A DNA stretch of 64,000 nt from Candidatus Burkholderia humilis (lineage in GTDB: Bacteria > Pseudomonadota > Gammaproteobacteria > Burkholderiales > Burkholderiaceae), in contig LFMX01000008.1 in assembly GCA_001184405.1 (NCBI GenBank), forward strand, positions 39,038 through 103,037. Reading direction: 5' to 3'. The notes under the pieces were generated by a model that made no database searches, was not told the DNA's origin, and saw nothing but the letters and a program-made list of their open reading frames with translations. The first letter of the stretch is position 1. Each line of letters starts with the position of its first letter. The position numbers and the translations under genes were made by a program. This document shows positions 9,160 to 19,148 of this stretch, piece by piece.

Positions 9160-10089
9160 ATGGAGTCGAACATGTTGTCCGACAAAGAACTCGCCCCGTT
9201 CGATGCAATCCGCGAAACCGACAGCCTGTCGCGCGCGGCGGCGCGGCTCGGCCGTGCGCCATCGACGATTTCGCATGCGGCGCGGCAACTCGAAACGCGT
9301 TTTGACGCCCTGCTGTTCGATCGCCGGCGGTATCGGCTGCAATTGACGCCCGCTGGCCACTTGCTCGCCGACGAAGCCGCGCGCCTGATGCTCGACGTCG
9401 ATCGCCTGACGCAGCGCGTGAAGCAGATTGTGAGCGGCTGGGAAGACCGGCTGTGGATCGTCTGCGATGAAATCCTCGAATTCGAGACGTTTCTGCCCGT
9501 CGTGCAGGCTTTCGATGCACTCGATTCCGGCGTCACGCTGCGCATCACGCACGAGGTGTTGTCCGGCACGTGGGAAGCGTTGCGCGATGGCCGCGCGGAT
9601 CTGATCGTCGGTGCGACCAACGAGCCGCCCGCGATTCCCGGTCTGCGCTGGTTCGAACTCGGCGTGATGGATTGGGTATTCGCGGTGGCGTCGCGTCATC
9701 CGCTCGCCCGCGCCGACGAACCGTTGAAGCGCGAGCAGATCGCGGCGCATCGTGCGGTGGTGGTGGCGGATTCGTCGCGGACATCGGCGGGACGCGCGTA
9801 CGGCATGCTCGGCGGGCAGCGCACGCTCGCGGTGCCGAGCATGCGCGCGAAAATTCTGGCGCAACGGCAAGGGCTGGGCACGGGCTGGCTGCCGCGGCAG
9901 CGCGTAGCCGGGTTGCTGAAGCGCGGCGAACTCATCGAAAAAAAGACCGCCGATCCGCGCGAGCCAAACGTGCTGTATGTCGCCTGGCGAGGCGATCACG
10001 AAGGCCGCGCGCTGACATGGTGGATCGAGCAACTCAGGCAGGCGCGGCTGGCCAAACGGCTGGTCGATGGCATCGACTTCGCGCCGTAA
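9160..10089 (+). CDS. LysR-family transcriptional regulator (YhaJ-like)
   Basis: Intact LysR regulator of about 309 residues. The winged helix-turn-helix is at residues 10-65 (DSLSRAAARLGRAPSTISHAARQLETRFDALLFDR), followed by the linker helix and a substrate-binding-like effector domain. The GWE at the end of the linker helix and the overall pattern resemble YhaJ. ATG 9160 is taken as the start, and ATG 9172 four codons later is an equal alternative. The frame stays open further upstream, but that part lacks family similarity. It is divergent from the dead yqjG-like gene with about 90 bp between them, so its likely target is gone. Confidence 0.85.
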   Translation: MESNMLSDKELAPFDAIRETDSLSRAAARLGRAPSTISHAARQLETRFDALLFDRRRYRLQLTPAGHLLADEAARLMLDVDRLTQRVKQIVSGWEDRLWIVCDEILEFETFLPVVQAFDALDSGVTLRITHEVLSGTWEALRDGRADLIVGATNEPPAIPGLRWFELGVMDWVFAVASRHPLARADEPLKREQIAAHRAVVVADSSRTSAGRAYGMLGGQRTLAVPSMRAKILAQRQGLGTGWLPRQRVAGLLKRGELIEKKTADPREPNVLYVAWRGDHEGRALTWWIEQLRQARLAKRLVDGIDFAP

Positions 10090-10170
10090 AAACTCGTTAC
10101 AACTTGCGCGACGGATTGGCGCCGATGGCGACGTTCAACGTACATCACAACCATCGACGGACATCCAATC

Positions 10171-10371
10171 ATGAGCTCCATACAACTTGCCGCTGTCACC
10201 GCTGTTTTCGCTTCTTCTCTCGGACACTCGCACCGACGAGCGCCCAGGCGCAGGCGGTCATCGTCGCGCCTTCCGCGCCGCCGCCGGCGCGCGGGCTACG
10301 CGTGGGATCCGGGCCACTGGCGCTGGGCGGGCGGCCCGGCGTGGCGCTGGGTGCCGGGCCACTGGGCTTGA
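10171..10371 (+). pseudogene. Secreted YXWXGXW-repeat protein, frameshifted
   Basis: The start MSSIQLAAVTAVFASSL looks like a signal peptide. In another frame the signal continues as TLAPTSAQAQ followed by VIVAPSAPPPAR, and back in the first frame come two copies of the short Trp repeat, YAWDPGHWRWAGG and AWRWVPGHWA. Two opposing frameshifts, at about 10217 and 10290, therefore remove the signal cleavage region from the frame. Small secreted proteins with this repeat are common in Burkholderia and have no assigned function. Confidence 0.65.
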
Positions 10372-10459
10372 GCGGGCCTGAGAGCGTTTTGCGCAAGAGA
10401 CCCGCGCCGCTCGCCAGAACGGGCGGCGCGCTCACACAACTCAACCGAGGTGCCCCATC

Positions 10460-10567
10460 ATGCTGAAGACGATTATCGCGATGGCGCTCGTCGCGGCAAC
10501 GCTCGGCGGTTGCGTCGTTTATCCGGCGCGGCCCGCGTATTACCGTGCACCGGTCGTCGTTTATTGA
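10460..10567 (+). CDS. Very small lipoprotein (35 aa)
   Basis: ATG 10460 to TGA 10565 encodes 35 residues. Positively charged MLK, a hydrophobic stretch (TIIAMALVAATLGG) and a lipobox Cys (LGGC) are followed by a short Tyr/Pro/Val-rich tail (YPARPAYYRAPVVVY). This is a complete small outer-membrane-type lipoprotein layout, as often seen beside YXWXGXW-repeat proteins in this group. No start-proximal Shine-Dalgarno is strong. Function unknown. Confidence 0.5.
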   Translation: MLKTIIAMALVAATLGGCVVYPARPAYYRAPVVVY

Positions 10568-10616
10568 GACTGGCGGCGCGCGCACTCCGGCATGCGCATC
10601 GAGACCCGACAACACA

Positions 10617-11180
10617 TTGAAAGAAGAAGATCCGGATATCGCGCTGATTGCGCGCGTCGGCAATCGGGAACCGGGAGCGGTGCGCGAAATCGTGACGCGC
10701 AAGCTGCCGCGCATCGTCGCGCTCGCGGCGCGCATGCTCGGCGACCGCGCCGAAGCCGAAGACGTCGCGCAGGAAGCGTTTCTGCGCATCTGGAAGATCG
10801 CGCCGCGCTGGCATCCGGGCGAGTCGCGCTTCGATACGTGGCTGCATCGCGTGACGCTCAATCTCTGTTATGACCGTCTGCGTAAGCATCGCGAAACCCC
10901 GTTCGCCGATGACGAACCCCCCAAGCAAGCCGATGCCGCTCCGCTGCCCGACGAACGCCTCGACGCGGCAGGCGAAAGTTCGCGCATCGAGCGGGCGCTG
11001 GCGCGTCTGCCCGCGCGTCAGCGCGAGGCGCTTGTGCTGCACAGTATTACCAGGATTTGTCGAATGCCAAGAGCGCGGCGCTGATGGGCATCAGCGCCGC
11101 GCTCGAAAGTCTGCTTGCGCGTGCGCGGCGCAGTCTCAGGATCGCACTCGCCGCAGACGGTCAGCAAAAGGAAAGCCCAC
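10617..11180 (+). pseudogene. ECF-type RNA polymerase sigma factor, 3' frameshift
   Basis: From TTG 10617 the protein has sigma-70 region 2 (AEAEDVAQEAFLRIWK, FDTWLHRVTLNLCYDRLRK) and the start of region 4 (ARLPARQREALVL). Near 11040 the frame is lost. In the next frame the rest of region 4 is perfect (YYQDLSNAKSAALMGISAALESLLARARRSL), including the helix-turn-helix that binds the -35 element. Without it the sigma factor cannot recognise promoters. It heads a three-gene operon with a membrane anti-sigma-like protein and a metal sensor, suggesting a CnrYXH-like signalling unit, all dead here. Confidence 0.85.
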
Positions 11181-11609
11181 GACACCCGAACGATTGCGCC
11201 GCCTTACCGAGGCTTACGGCGCGTCGCCCGAACGCTGGCCTGCCGCCGAGCGCGACGCGGCGTGCGCTGCTCGATTCCCGCGATCCCGCCGCGCTTGCCG
11301 CACTCGCCGATGCGCAAGCGCTCGACGCCCTGCTCGATACCCACGCCGTCGCCGCCCCGAGCGATGCGCTCGCGCAGCGCATCATCGCGTCGGCGCCTGC
11401 GCGGTCGATTCCGTTCTGACGGCGTCCGCGCGTGTGGTTTTCGGGCGTCGGCTTCGTCGGCGCGGGCGCAGCGGGCGTGGCGGCGGGCGCACTCGTCGTG
11501 TCACTGCTTGCGCCCGCACAAATGCCTCATGGCGGCGCGGGCTGGTCCGATCAATCGTATTCGGGCAGCGGCATTCGGCGCGACGCCCGATGACTGGAGC
11601 GATCAATGA
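11166..11609 (+). pseudogene. Membrane anti-sigma-like protein, frameshifts and TGA stop
   Basis: Pieces in order are TTPERLRRLTEAYGASPERWPAAERDA, then after a frameshift near 11265 RALLDSRDPAALAALADAQALDALLDTH, then SIPF followed by TGA at 11417-11419 where Trp is expected, then a hydrophobic segment (WFSGVGFVGAGAAGVAAGALVVSLL). The end overlaps the next start as ATGA at 11606. The position between the sigma gene and a CnrX-like gene suggests a membrane regulator of the sigma factor, an inference from context only. At least three lesions are present. Confidence 0.65.
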
Positions 11610-12066
11610 GTCCACGCACGCTGAAGACGATCGCTGCGGTGTCGCTAGTGCTCAATGTGTTTCTGCTCGGCTCGCTCGCGGGCGGGGCGTATCGGATGTC
11701 GGGATTTTTAGCGCACAGAAGGTGGTGGCCCAGCAGCAGCGCGGCATCCGGTTCGCGGCGGCGGATTTATCGAACGAGCGGCAGAAGCAATTGCGCGAAG
11801 CCTTGCGCGGTACGCGTCGGTCGAGCGTGCCGCTGATCCGGCAGGCGCGCGACGTGCGCACCGACATCGCGCAAATTCTCGCCGCGCCGACGCTCGATCG
11901 CGCCACGCGCGAGGCGGATGTGGCACTGTGATCGCGGATCGAAGGCACGGTGGCAGAGTTTGCGTCGACGTTGACGCCGGATGAGCGCGTGAAGCTCGTC
12001 GGCGCGATGGAGCGGTTCGGGCCGCTGTGGGGGGTGCCGGAGAGGGAGCGTCCGGATCGGGAGTAG
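11606..12066 (+). pseudogene. Periplasmic heavy-metal sensor (CnrX-like), broken
   Basis: It starts with a membrane anchor (TIAAVSLVLNVFLLGSLAGGAY). After a frameshift near 11705 the sensor domain continues in another frame (AQKVVAQQQRGIRFAAADLSNERQKQLREALRG), a helical hairpin of the CpxP/CnrX type. A TGA at about 11931 replaces an expected Arg (CGA to TGA), and the frame resumes as SRIEGTVAEFASTLTPDERVKLVGAMERFG to TAG 12066. It is the third gene of the sigma operon. Confidence 0.75.
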
Positions 12067-12215
12067 GCGCAAGCACGAGGCCAGGATTGTGATTTATGTC
12101 GTTGTGAATCCAAGCCTCGTAACGCCCCGTCACAAAATCCACCTCGTCGCAGCGACGGTTTTCCGCCTTCCCACGCGTTAAACCCTGCATCCGCCGCAAG
12201 CTCTCGGAGCACCTC

Positions 12216-12716
12216 ATGACCCTCTCGCCTGCCGCGATCGCGCTCAACCGCTTCGGCCTCGGCGCGCATCCCGGCGATACCTTGCCTACCGACCCACACG
12301 GCTGGCTGATCGAGCAAGCCGATCCGAAAACGAGCGCCTATCTCAAGACGCCTTGGGACTAGACGATTTCCGCGCTGCGCGGGCTCAGCCGCACCGATCT
12401 GCACGGCATGGACGGCATAAAGGCCGCGCCGGTTCTCACCCAACTCGGCCAGCAAGTGTGGCCTCCCGGCTCGCTCGCCGGTTAGGACGATGCCGCCGCG
12501 AGCTGGGCCGCGCCCGATGCGCTCGTACGCCGCGTCGAACTCGCGCAGCGCCTGGCCGCCCGCACCGCCGACACGCTCGATGCCCGCGCGCTCGGTCCGC
12601 AATTGCTGCCGGGCGCGCTGTCGGACGCGACCGCGAACGCCGTTTCCCGTGCCGAAAGCGCGCAGACCGCGCTCGCGCTGCTGCTCGTATCGCCCGAATT
12701 TTTGTTGAGGAGATGA
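12216..12716 (+). pseudogene. DUF1800 family protein, large internal deletion and stops
   Basis: The N-terminus (SPAAIALNRFGLGAHPGD) and the C-terminus (TALALLLVSPEFLLRR) are those of DUF1800 proteins, which are normally about 450-500 residues. Only about 165 codons remain, so most of the middle is deleted. Two TAG stops (12359-12361 and 12484-12486) interrupt the rest. DUF1800 genes are typically paired with a DUF1501 gene, as here, and the pair is thought to act in the cell envelope. Its biochemical function is not established. Confidence 0.75.
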
Positions 12717-12720
12717 ACCG

Positions 12721-13807
12721 ATGATCTCGCGTCGTCAGTTCCTGTGGTGCGCCAGCGCGAGTGCTGGCGCGATGCTCGTCGCGCCGCGGCTCGTGTTCGC
12801 ATCGGCGGAAACGGACAAGCGCTTCGTGTTCGTGATCCAGCGCGGCGCCGCCGATGGCCTGAACCGTCGTGCCGATTGGTGATCCGGCTTACGCCGCGTT
12901 GCGCGGGCCGCTCGCGATCGATCCGTCGAACGCGACGAAGCTCGACGGCCTGTTCGCGCTGCATCCGTCGCTCGCGCAGACGGCGCAGATGTTTCAGCGC
13001 AACGAGGCGCTGTTCGTGCACGCGGTGGCGTCGCCGTATCGGATGAAGGACGGCTAGCTGAACCGGCTCGTGTCGATGCTGCCGTCACCGCGCGCCGATG
13101 CCATCGCGTTCGCGCCGACCGTACCGCTCGCGTTGCGTGGGCGCGCGCAGGTGACGTCGTACGCGCCGTCGTCGCTGCCGCAGCCGCCGGACGATCTGAT
13201 CATGCGCGTCTCGCAGCTCTATGCGAGCGACGCGCAACTCCACCCGCTCTGGGATGCCGCGATGCAGGCGCGCGATCTCGCCGCCGATGCGGGTGCGCGT
13301 CAGGATCCGGCGAGTCTCGGCAAGCTGGCCGCGACGTTTTTGACGAAGCCCGATGGCCCGCCCAGCTCGATGATCGAAACCGGCGGCTGGGACACGCATA
13401 GCGCGCAGAATCCGCGTCTGGCCGCACAACTTAAAGCGCTCGATACGATGATCGCCGCGTTGCGCGACGGCCTCGGCGAGCACTGGACCAACACGACCGT
13501 GATCGTCGCGACAGAGTTCGGGCACACGGCGGCGGCGAACGGCACGGGCGGCACGGATCACGGCACGGCATCGGCGGCGATGGTTTTCGGCGGCTCGGTC
13601 GCGGGCGGGCGCGTGATCGCGGACTGGCCGGGATTGTCGAACGGCGCGCTGTATCAGTCGCGCGATCTGAAGCCGACGACCGGGCTCGATGCGCTGATCG
13701 TGAGCGCGGCGGGTGAAACGTTCGGCATCGATCCGGCGCGGGTGAGTGCGATGTTGTTTCCGGAAGGCGGAACGCAGCGGTTCGGGCAGAGGATTTTGCG
13801 CGCCTGA
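12721..13807 (+). pseudogene. DUF1501 family protein (Tat-exported), broken
   Basis: It starts MISRRQFLWCASASAGAML, a twin-arginine signal. The sulfatase-like domain is recognisable: VFVIQRGAADG, then after a frameshift near 12865 VPIGDPAYAALRGPLAID, LFALHPSLAQ, a TAG at 13055 in place of Trp (MKDG-stop-LNRLV), IETGGWDTHSAQN, VATEFGHTAAANGTGGTDHGTA, and a complete C-terminus. The segment around 13050 is also shorter than in relatives. It lies 5 bp behind the DUF1800 relic as a former operon. Confidence 0.82.
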
Positions 13808-13983
13808 GATGGCGTGTGATCGGGGCACTCGAAGGCGTCGAACGTGCCGTCGTCCGCGCGCGAACATGAGCGCACCGTGTCGACAGAATCGGCAGCGAGC
13901 GGCCAGAGCACCTGAAGTTTGCCCTGCACGAAGCGTTTCAGGTCCGCCAGCGCTAGAAAACACGCTCGCACGCGAACCCTTCG

Positions 13984-14613
13984 CTACTTCGCCAACAACT
14001 CGACCACCCACATCGAGCCCGTCTGCTTTGCGATATCGCACGCCGTCATGCCGTGATCGTCACGCAACGCGCGATTCGCGCCGCGCGCGAGCAGCATCGA
14101 TGCGGTCTGCGCCTGGTCATAACCCGCCGTCCACATCCGCGCGGTCAGATGGTTATGATACGCCGCATTCACATCGACGCCCGCATCGAGCAGGCGCTGC
14201 ACGATCGCCGTCTGCCCGCGCCCGGCCGCGTATTCCATCGCCGTCTTGCCGACGCGATCGGTCGCCGCCGTATCCGCGCGATGCGCGAGCAACAGCGCCG
14301 CGAGTTCGTCGTTGCCGTCGAACGCGGCGGCCATCAGCGGCGTGATGCCTTGCACATCGGCCTGACTCACGTTCGCGCCCGCTCGATCAGCATGCGCGCC
14401 GTCGCCGTCTGGCCGCGCTTGCATGCGCTGATCAAAGGCGTATCGCCGATGCGGTTGCGCGTGTCGATTTTCGCGCCTTCATCGAGCGCGCGCGACGGCT
14501 TGCGCATCGCCATTGCGCGTCGCGATGAGCAAGCGTTCGTTGAGTGCGTAAGCCGCGTCCTGCGCATGCGCACACGACATCACCAAAAGCAACGCGAGCG
14601 CTCTGAACATCAT
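13984..14613 (-). pseudogene. Secreted ankyrin-repeat protein, two frameshifts
   Basis: ATGATG at 14613/14610 overlaps the stop of the upstream cytochrome gene. A signal peptide (ALALLLVMSCAHAQ) is followed by ankyrin repeats: GDTPLISACKRGQTATARMLIE, GITPLMAAAFDGNDELAALLLAH, GKTAMEYAAGRGQTAIVQRLLDAG, and two further repeats ending SMWVVELLAK. One base is lost near 14492 (ALDEG) and one near 14376 (ERGANVS). Ankyrin proteins mediate protein contacts. As the third gene after the PQQ dehydrogenase and cytochrome, it may have served that periplasmic respiratory unit. Confidence 0.8.
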
Positions 14614-15223
14614 TGAATATTGGCGATGTAATTCGCGAGATTATCGATATCCGCGTCGGTCAGATTCTTCGTTGCGCTCGTCATGTTGCCCGCGTCGTTG
14701 ATCCGCGTTTTCGCGCGGAAATCCTGCAACTGCTTGACGATCGATATACGCATACTGCTGCCCCACCACGCGCGGAATTTCGTTCTGGCCTTTGAAGCCG
14801 CCGAGATGACACATCGTGCAGAGCACTTTGTCGGATTTCTTCTTGCCCGCCTTCCACTTTCATGGCGTCGGCCTTGAAATCGGTCGATGCGAGCGTCTGC
14901 GCGGCGTAGTAATCGGCGAGATCGTGCATGTCTTCCGACGAGAGATTCGCGGCCATCGGCGACATGCGCGGATCGCTTCTGCGGCCCGCTTTGAAATCGC
15001 GCAATTCGATAAAAATGTAGCGCGACGTCTGCCCCGCGAGCGACGGATAATCGCCGCTCGTCGAATTGCCGTTCTGACCGTGACACGCCGCGCACACGGC
15101 GGCTTTCGCGGCGCCGGCCTGCGCATCGGCGTAAGAAAGCGACGGCAGCGAAAGCAGCAGGCACGCAACGATCCAGATCGCATAGACGAGCCAGGCGCGG
15201 GCGCGTTTGGAGAGCGGCATCAT
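14610..15223 (-). pseudogene. Periplasmic di-haem cytochrome c, frameshifted
   Basis: It has a signal peptide (AIWIVACLLLSLPSLSYA), then a first haem site CAACH with the downstream axial region, and a second haem site CTMCH in another frame, followed by VKQLQDFRAKTR and the C-terminus NLANYIANIQ. At least two frameshifts lie near 14855 and 14745. The layout is a c4-type cytochrome that would accept electrons from the quinoprotein dehydrogenase encoded 4 bp upstream. Confidence 0.8.
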
Positions 15224-15227
15224 CAGT

Positions 15228-16877
15228 TCAGGGTAACGCGAATACGACGAGGCTGTTGCCGCGCTTGAAATCCAGTTGCGTGTTGCCGCCCGCCGCAACC
15301 GCGATGTACTGCTTGCCGTTGACTATATACGACACCGCCGGCGCATTCACGCCCGTGCCGCACTGGAACTCCCAGAGCTTGCGGCCGATGGCGGCATCGA
15401 AGGCGCGGAACAGGCCGTTGCCTTCGCCGTTGAACACGAGCCCGCCTGCGGTCACCAGCACGCCGCCGATCAGCGGCTGATCCGTCTTGAAGCCCCACGC
15501 GATCTTGCCCGTATCCACGTTCACCGCGACGAGCCGTCCCCACTGCTGTTCCGATGGAATCGTCTTGAACGCGCCGCCGAGCCACAGCTTGCCGGCCGGG
15601 ATAAGCCATGCGCGTCTTCGGGTTGAACGCCATTGGCGACCATTCGACGCCACCGTTCGCGCCCAGCAACATGCGCGCCGTTGGGCGTCGGCAGCGTCCA
15701 CACGTTTTCTTACGGAATCATGGCGTCGGAGATGCGGATGATCTTGCCATCGCGACGGTCATGCACATACACGAATCCCGTCTTGCCGCCGTGAATGATG
15801 CCCGGAATCATCTGCCCGCTCTTGTCCTTCACGTCGGCGAGAATCGGCAGGCTGACGGCATCGAGATCCCACACGTCATGCGCGATGTACTGGTAATGCC
15901 ACTTGTACTTGCCGGTATCGAGATCGATGGCGACGAGCGAATCGGTATAAAGATTGTCGCCGGGACGAATCGCGCCATACAGGTCCGGCGAAGGATTGCC
16001 GACCACGAAATACACGGTATGCGTCGCGCGATCGACGGCGGGCGCCATCCACACGCCGCCGCCGAACGTCTTGTAGAAGTCGCCGCCCTTCTCCGCGAGC
16101 GCCTTCTTCTCCGCGGCGATGTCGCGCTTCATGTTGCGGCCGACGGCATCGTTTTCGGCCCACACGCCTTCCTGCCCGGAATCGGGAATCGTGTAGAAAG
16201 TCCACAGCAACTGGCCGGAATTCGCGTCGAACGCTTTCACGAAGCCGCGTATGCCGTACTCGCCGCCGTTCGTGCCGATCAGCACTTTGCCATCGACGAC
16301 GACCGACGCCATCGTTTCGGAATAGCCGTCTTCCGGATCCGCGATCGTCGATGTCCACACGACGTTGCCCGTTTTCGTATCGAGCGCGACGAGCTTGGCG
16401 TCTAGCGTGCCCATGTAGAGCCGGTCGCCGGCAATCGCCACGCCGCGATTGTTCGGCCCGCAGCAGAACGTCGTCACCGGTCCCATCTTGTGCTTGTAAT
16501 GCCAAAATTCGCGGCCCGTGACGGCATCGATCGCATAGACGTGGTTGTAGGACGTCGTCAGGAACATGACGCCGTTGGACACGATCGGCGCCGTTTCCAT
16601 CGATTCCATCACGGCGGTCTGGAACATGAACGCGGGTTTGAGCTTCGCCACGTTCGACGTATTGATCTGCGATGCCGGCGCATAGCGCGTCTCGCCATAC
16701 GACCCGTTCGAATGCAGCCACGATGCGCTGTCGTTCGCGGCGGCGTCGAGCTGCGCCTGCGAGACCGGTTTCAATGTCGATGGAACCGGCGACGCGCGCT
16801 GCGGGCGATGTAACCATCCCGAAAGCGGCAAGACAGACAAGCAGGGGAACGAGCGGCGTGCGGGAAAAACCGGCCAT
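15228..16877 (-). pseudogene. PQQ-dependent alcohol dehydrogenase, broken
   Basis: The start ATG 16877 has a good Shine-Dalgarno (GGGAGA). A signal peptide is followed, after a frameshift near 16795, by the quinoprotein propeller: [20 protein letters not shown], the vicinal cysteines in [39 protein letters not shown], and Trp-docking repeats. TAA at about 15715 interrupts (DAMIP-stop), and further frameshifts near 15660 and 15600 precede the C-terminal part ([20 protein letters not shown]). It would oxidise periplasmic alcohols and pass electrons to the downstream cytochrome. Confidence 0.87.
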
Positions 16878-17128
16878 GACAGTCTCCCTAAGTGTTCTTG
16901 TTCTGCGCCTTGGGTTCTGTACGTCCCCTTTCGCGCGAAAGAAGCATCGGTATTCCAGAAACATCGTGATGTCTGTGTGACGCGCGCCGCTATGTTTTCC
17001 GATGCACACCGAAGCGCGCTGTCATGCAGTGTTTAATGCGATGGATTGGCCGTATGATGCACGTTTTGCTCTTGCGCCTGTTTTAGCCTATCGCTGGAAA
17101 CAGGCGTTTCATCGAAACACACCACACC

Positions 17129-18283
17129 ATGTCAAGTACACCCAACGGCCTGCCGAATCCCAAACAGCCCGTCGATATCGCGCGAATCCTGCTCGTCATC
17201 ACCATTCTCGCGGGCCTGACTGTGGGCAGTCTGTATGTGCTGCGCCCGTTCATTCCCGGTCTGATCTGGGCCACGACGATCGTCGTCGCCACCTGGCCGC
17301 TGATGATCGGCGTGCAGCGGCGCGTGGGCAACCGGCGCTGGATCGCAACGACGGTCATGCTGATCGGTTTCTTGATCGTCATCGTCGTGCCGCTGTATCA
17401 GGCCATCTCCACGCTCGCGCTGCACGGCAGCGAAATCATGGCCGCGATCAAAAACCTGCCGACTTACGCGCTGCCGCCGCCGAGCTGGGTTCACGATGTG
17501 CCGGTCGCGGGTCAGCGTATCGCGACCGAATGGCAATCGCTTTCCGATGCCGGTCCGGGCGGCCTGCTCGCCAAGCTCGAACCGTACGTGACGATCGCCG
17601 CGCGCTGGATGCTGTCGCACGCGGCCGTCGTCGGCGTGTTCGTCATGCATATGGCGATCACCATCGTCATCTCCGGCATTCTGTATACGCGCGGCGAGGC
17701 GGCTGGTCAGTATGTCGTGCGTTTCGCCACGCGTATCGCCGTGCGGCGCGACGCGGAAGCCGTCAAACTCGCGAGCCTCGCCATTCGCGCGGTGGCGCTG
17801 GGGATCGTCGTGACGGCGGTGACGCAATCGGCGCTCGGCGGTATTGGCTTGTGGATCGCGGGCGTGCCGGCGGCGGGCGTCATCACCGCGATCATGCTTG
17901 ATGCTCTGCCTCACGCAGATCGGACCGCTTCTGCCGCTCATCGGCGGCGTGGCGTGGCTTTCTGGCACGACTCGCATATCGCCGCGTCGTTGCTGCTCGT
18001 CTGGTCGATCATGATCGCCATGCTCGACAACTTCCTGCGCCCGATGCTGATCCAGCGCGGCGTCAATTTGTCAATGCTGCTAATTCTCTCCGGCGTGCTC
18101 GGCGGCATGTTCGCGTTCGGAATAGTCGGATTGTTCATCGGCCCGGTGATCCTGGCGGTCACTTCCACGATCCTCAATGCGTGGATCAATGAGCAGCCGC
18201 CGCTGCCGCAAATCGAAGCCGTGAGCAACGCGGATATCGCCGAAGGCACGGCAGACGCGGATTTATCCAGACGGCGCACGTAA
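17129..18283 (+). pseudogene. AI-2E/PerM family transporter with a scrambled membrane segment
   Basis: The frame is open over 384 codons and most of it is a normal AI-2E family permease: N-terminal membrane pair (ILLVITILAGLTVGSLYVLRPFIPGLIWATTIVV), SGILYTRGEAAGQYVVRFA, and C-terminal LDNFLRPMLIQRGVNLSMLLILSGVLGGMFAFGIVGLFIGPVILAV. Between about 17898 and 17970 the frame encodes a charged stretch (DALPHADRTASAAHRRRG). The next frame there gives the expected hydrophobic LMLCLTQIGPLLPLIGGVAWL. Two compensating frameshifts thus replaced one membrane helix with polar residues. The protein can be translated but is very probably non-functional. Confidence 0.75.
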
Positions 18284-18470
18284 ATCGAATTTAAATAGAC
18301 TCAGCAATAAAAGGCGCGCAATAGGAATTAGCTTATTTTGATTTTTCAGATGAGGACTAAAACACGAATTTGACTTATCCCGTTCAAAGTTACATTGCCA
18401 TTTCGCCACATTTATTCCGCTACAATGCACTCCTTCGATATTTGCCCGTCATAAGCGCAGGGGTAAGACC

Positions 18471-19148
18471 ATGTCTGTACGCGACGTGGGTGTCATTGAT
18501 TATGTAGGAATAGACGTTATATACAGACGCGTTCACGTCGGCATTTTCGACGAACTCGACTGGCATGACGAGGAAAGGCATCTCGATTTACTGACACGTA
18601 AAGTCGATCGATGCATTCGGCATATTCGCCTGGGGCAATTGCTGCTGAATTACCCGCAAGTACGCGGCTATGAAATCGCTATCGAATATGTTTCGACTCA
18701 TCCAATAACGCGTGCCGCCCGGGAATTCTGGGAATCGCGGGAGCGTCTGATTCGCGCGGCGGGCTACGACGTGCGAATGCGCGGCGTCGACGTTCGACCT
18801 TCATGCGGTATCGAGGTCGAAACGCCTGCGGAACCGGAGCCGGTGGCCGTCGAGGTGCTGGATGCGGAGCCGCTCCGGTTCATGCCGACGCCTGCGGAAG
18901 TGTCTTACTTGCCGCCGCAGAAGCCGTTCCACCGGCGCGCTGCCGGTGCTCGCGAGACTGACTGCGCGTCGCGTGGCGATGTAACGCGGTCGCGATTGTT
19001 TTGTTCTTGCAAGGCGAAGCGGCGAAGCTCATCGAGCTTCGCCGCTTTTTTTTCGTACCGCGCGATTACTGCATGCCGCTCAACGCCGAACTCGCGACCG
19101 ACGGCACCGAAATGCCGTTGGTCTTCGCGTACTGCACGGCTTGCGTGA
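18471..19148 (+). CDS. DUF6572-type hypothetical protein, C-terminus probably frameshifted
   Basis: The N-terminal 95 residues match small Burkholderia proteins of the DUF6572 type (VGVIDYVGIDVIYRRVHVGIFDELDWHDEERHLDLL). An acidic Pro-rich tail follows. From about 18935 the frame turns into Arg/Ser-rich residues and runs through a strong terminator at 19018. In the next frame a sensible ending (RSTGALPVLARLTARRVAM) stops at 18984, 33 bp before the hairpin. A one-base lesion near 18935 therefore extended the protein by about 55 residues. A possible -10 (TACAAT, 18421) lies in the AT-rich leader. Function unknown. Confidence 0.6.
   Translation: MSVRDVGVIDYVGIDVIYRRVHVGIFDELDWHDEERHLDLLTRKVDRCIRHIRLGQLLLNYPQVRGYEIAIEYVSTHPITRAAREFWESRERLIRAAGYDVRMRGVDVRPSCGIEVETPAEPEPVAVEVLDAEPLRFMPTPAEVSYLPPQKPFHRRAAGARETDCASRGDVTRSRLFCSCKAKRRSSSSFAAFFSYRAITACRSTPNSRPTAPKCRWSSRTARLA
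19018..19053 (+). terminator. Rho-independent terminator
   Basis: A perfect 13-bp stem AGCGGCGAAGCTC/GAGCTTCGCCGCT with a 3-nt loop, followed by eight T, serves the plus-strand DUF6572 gene. It now lies inside that gene's open frame. Confidence 0.85.
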
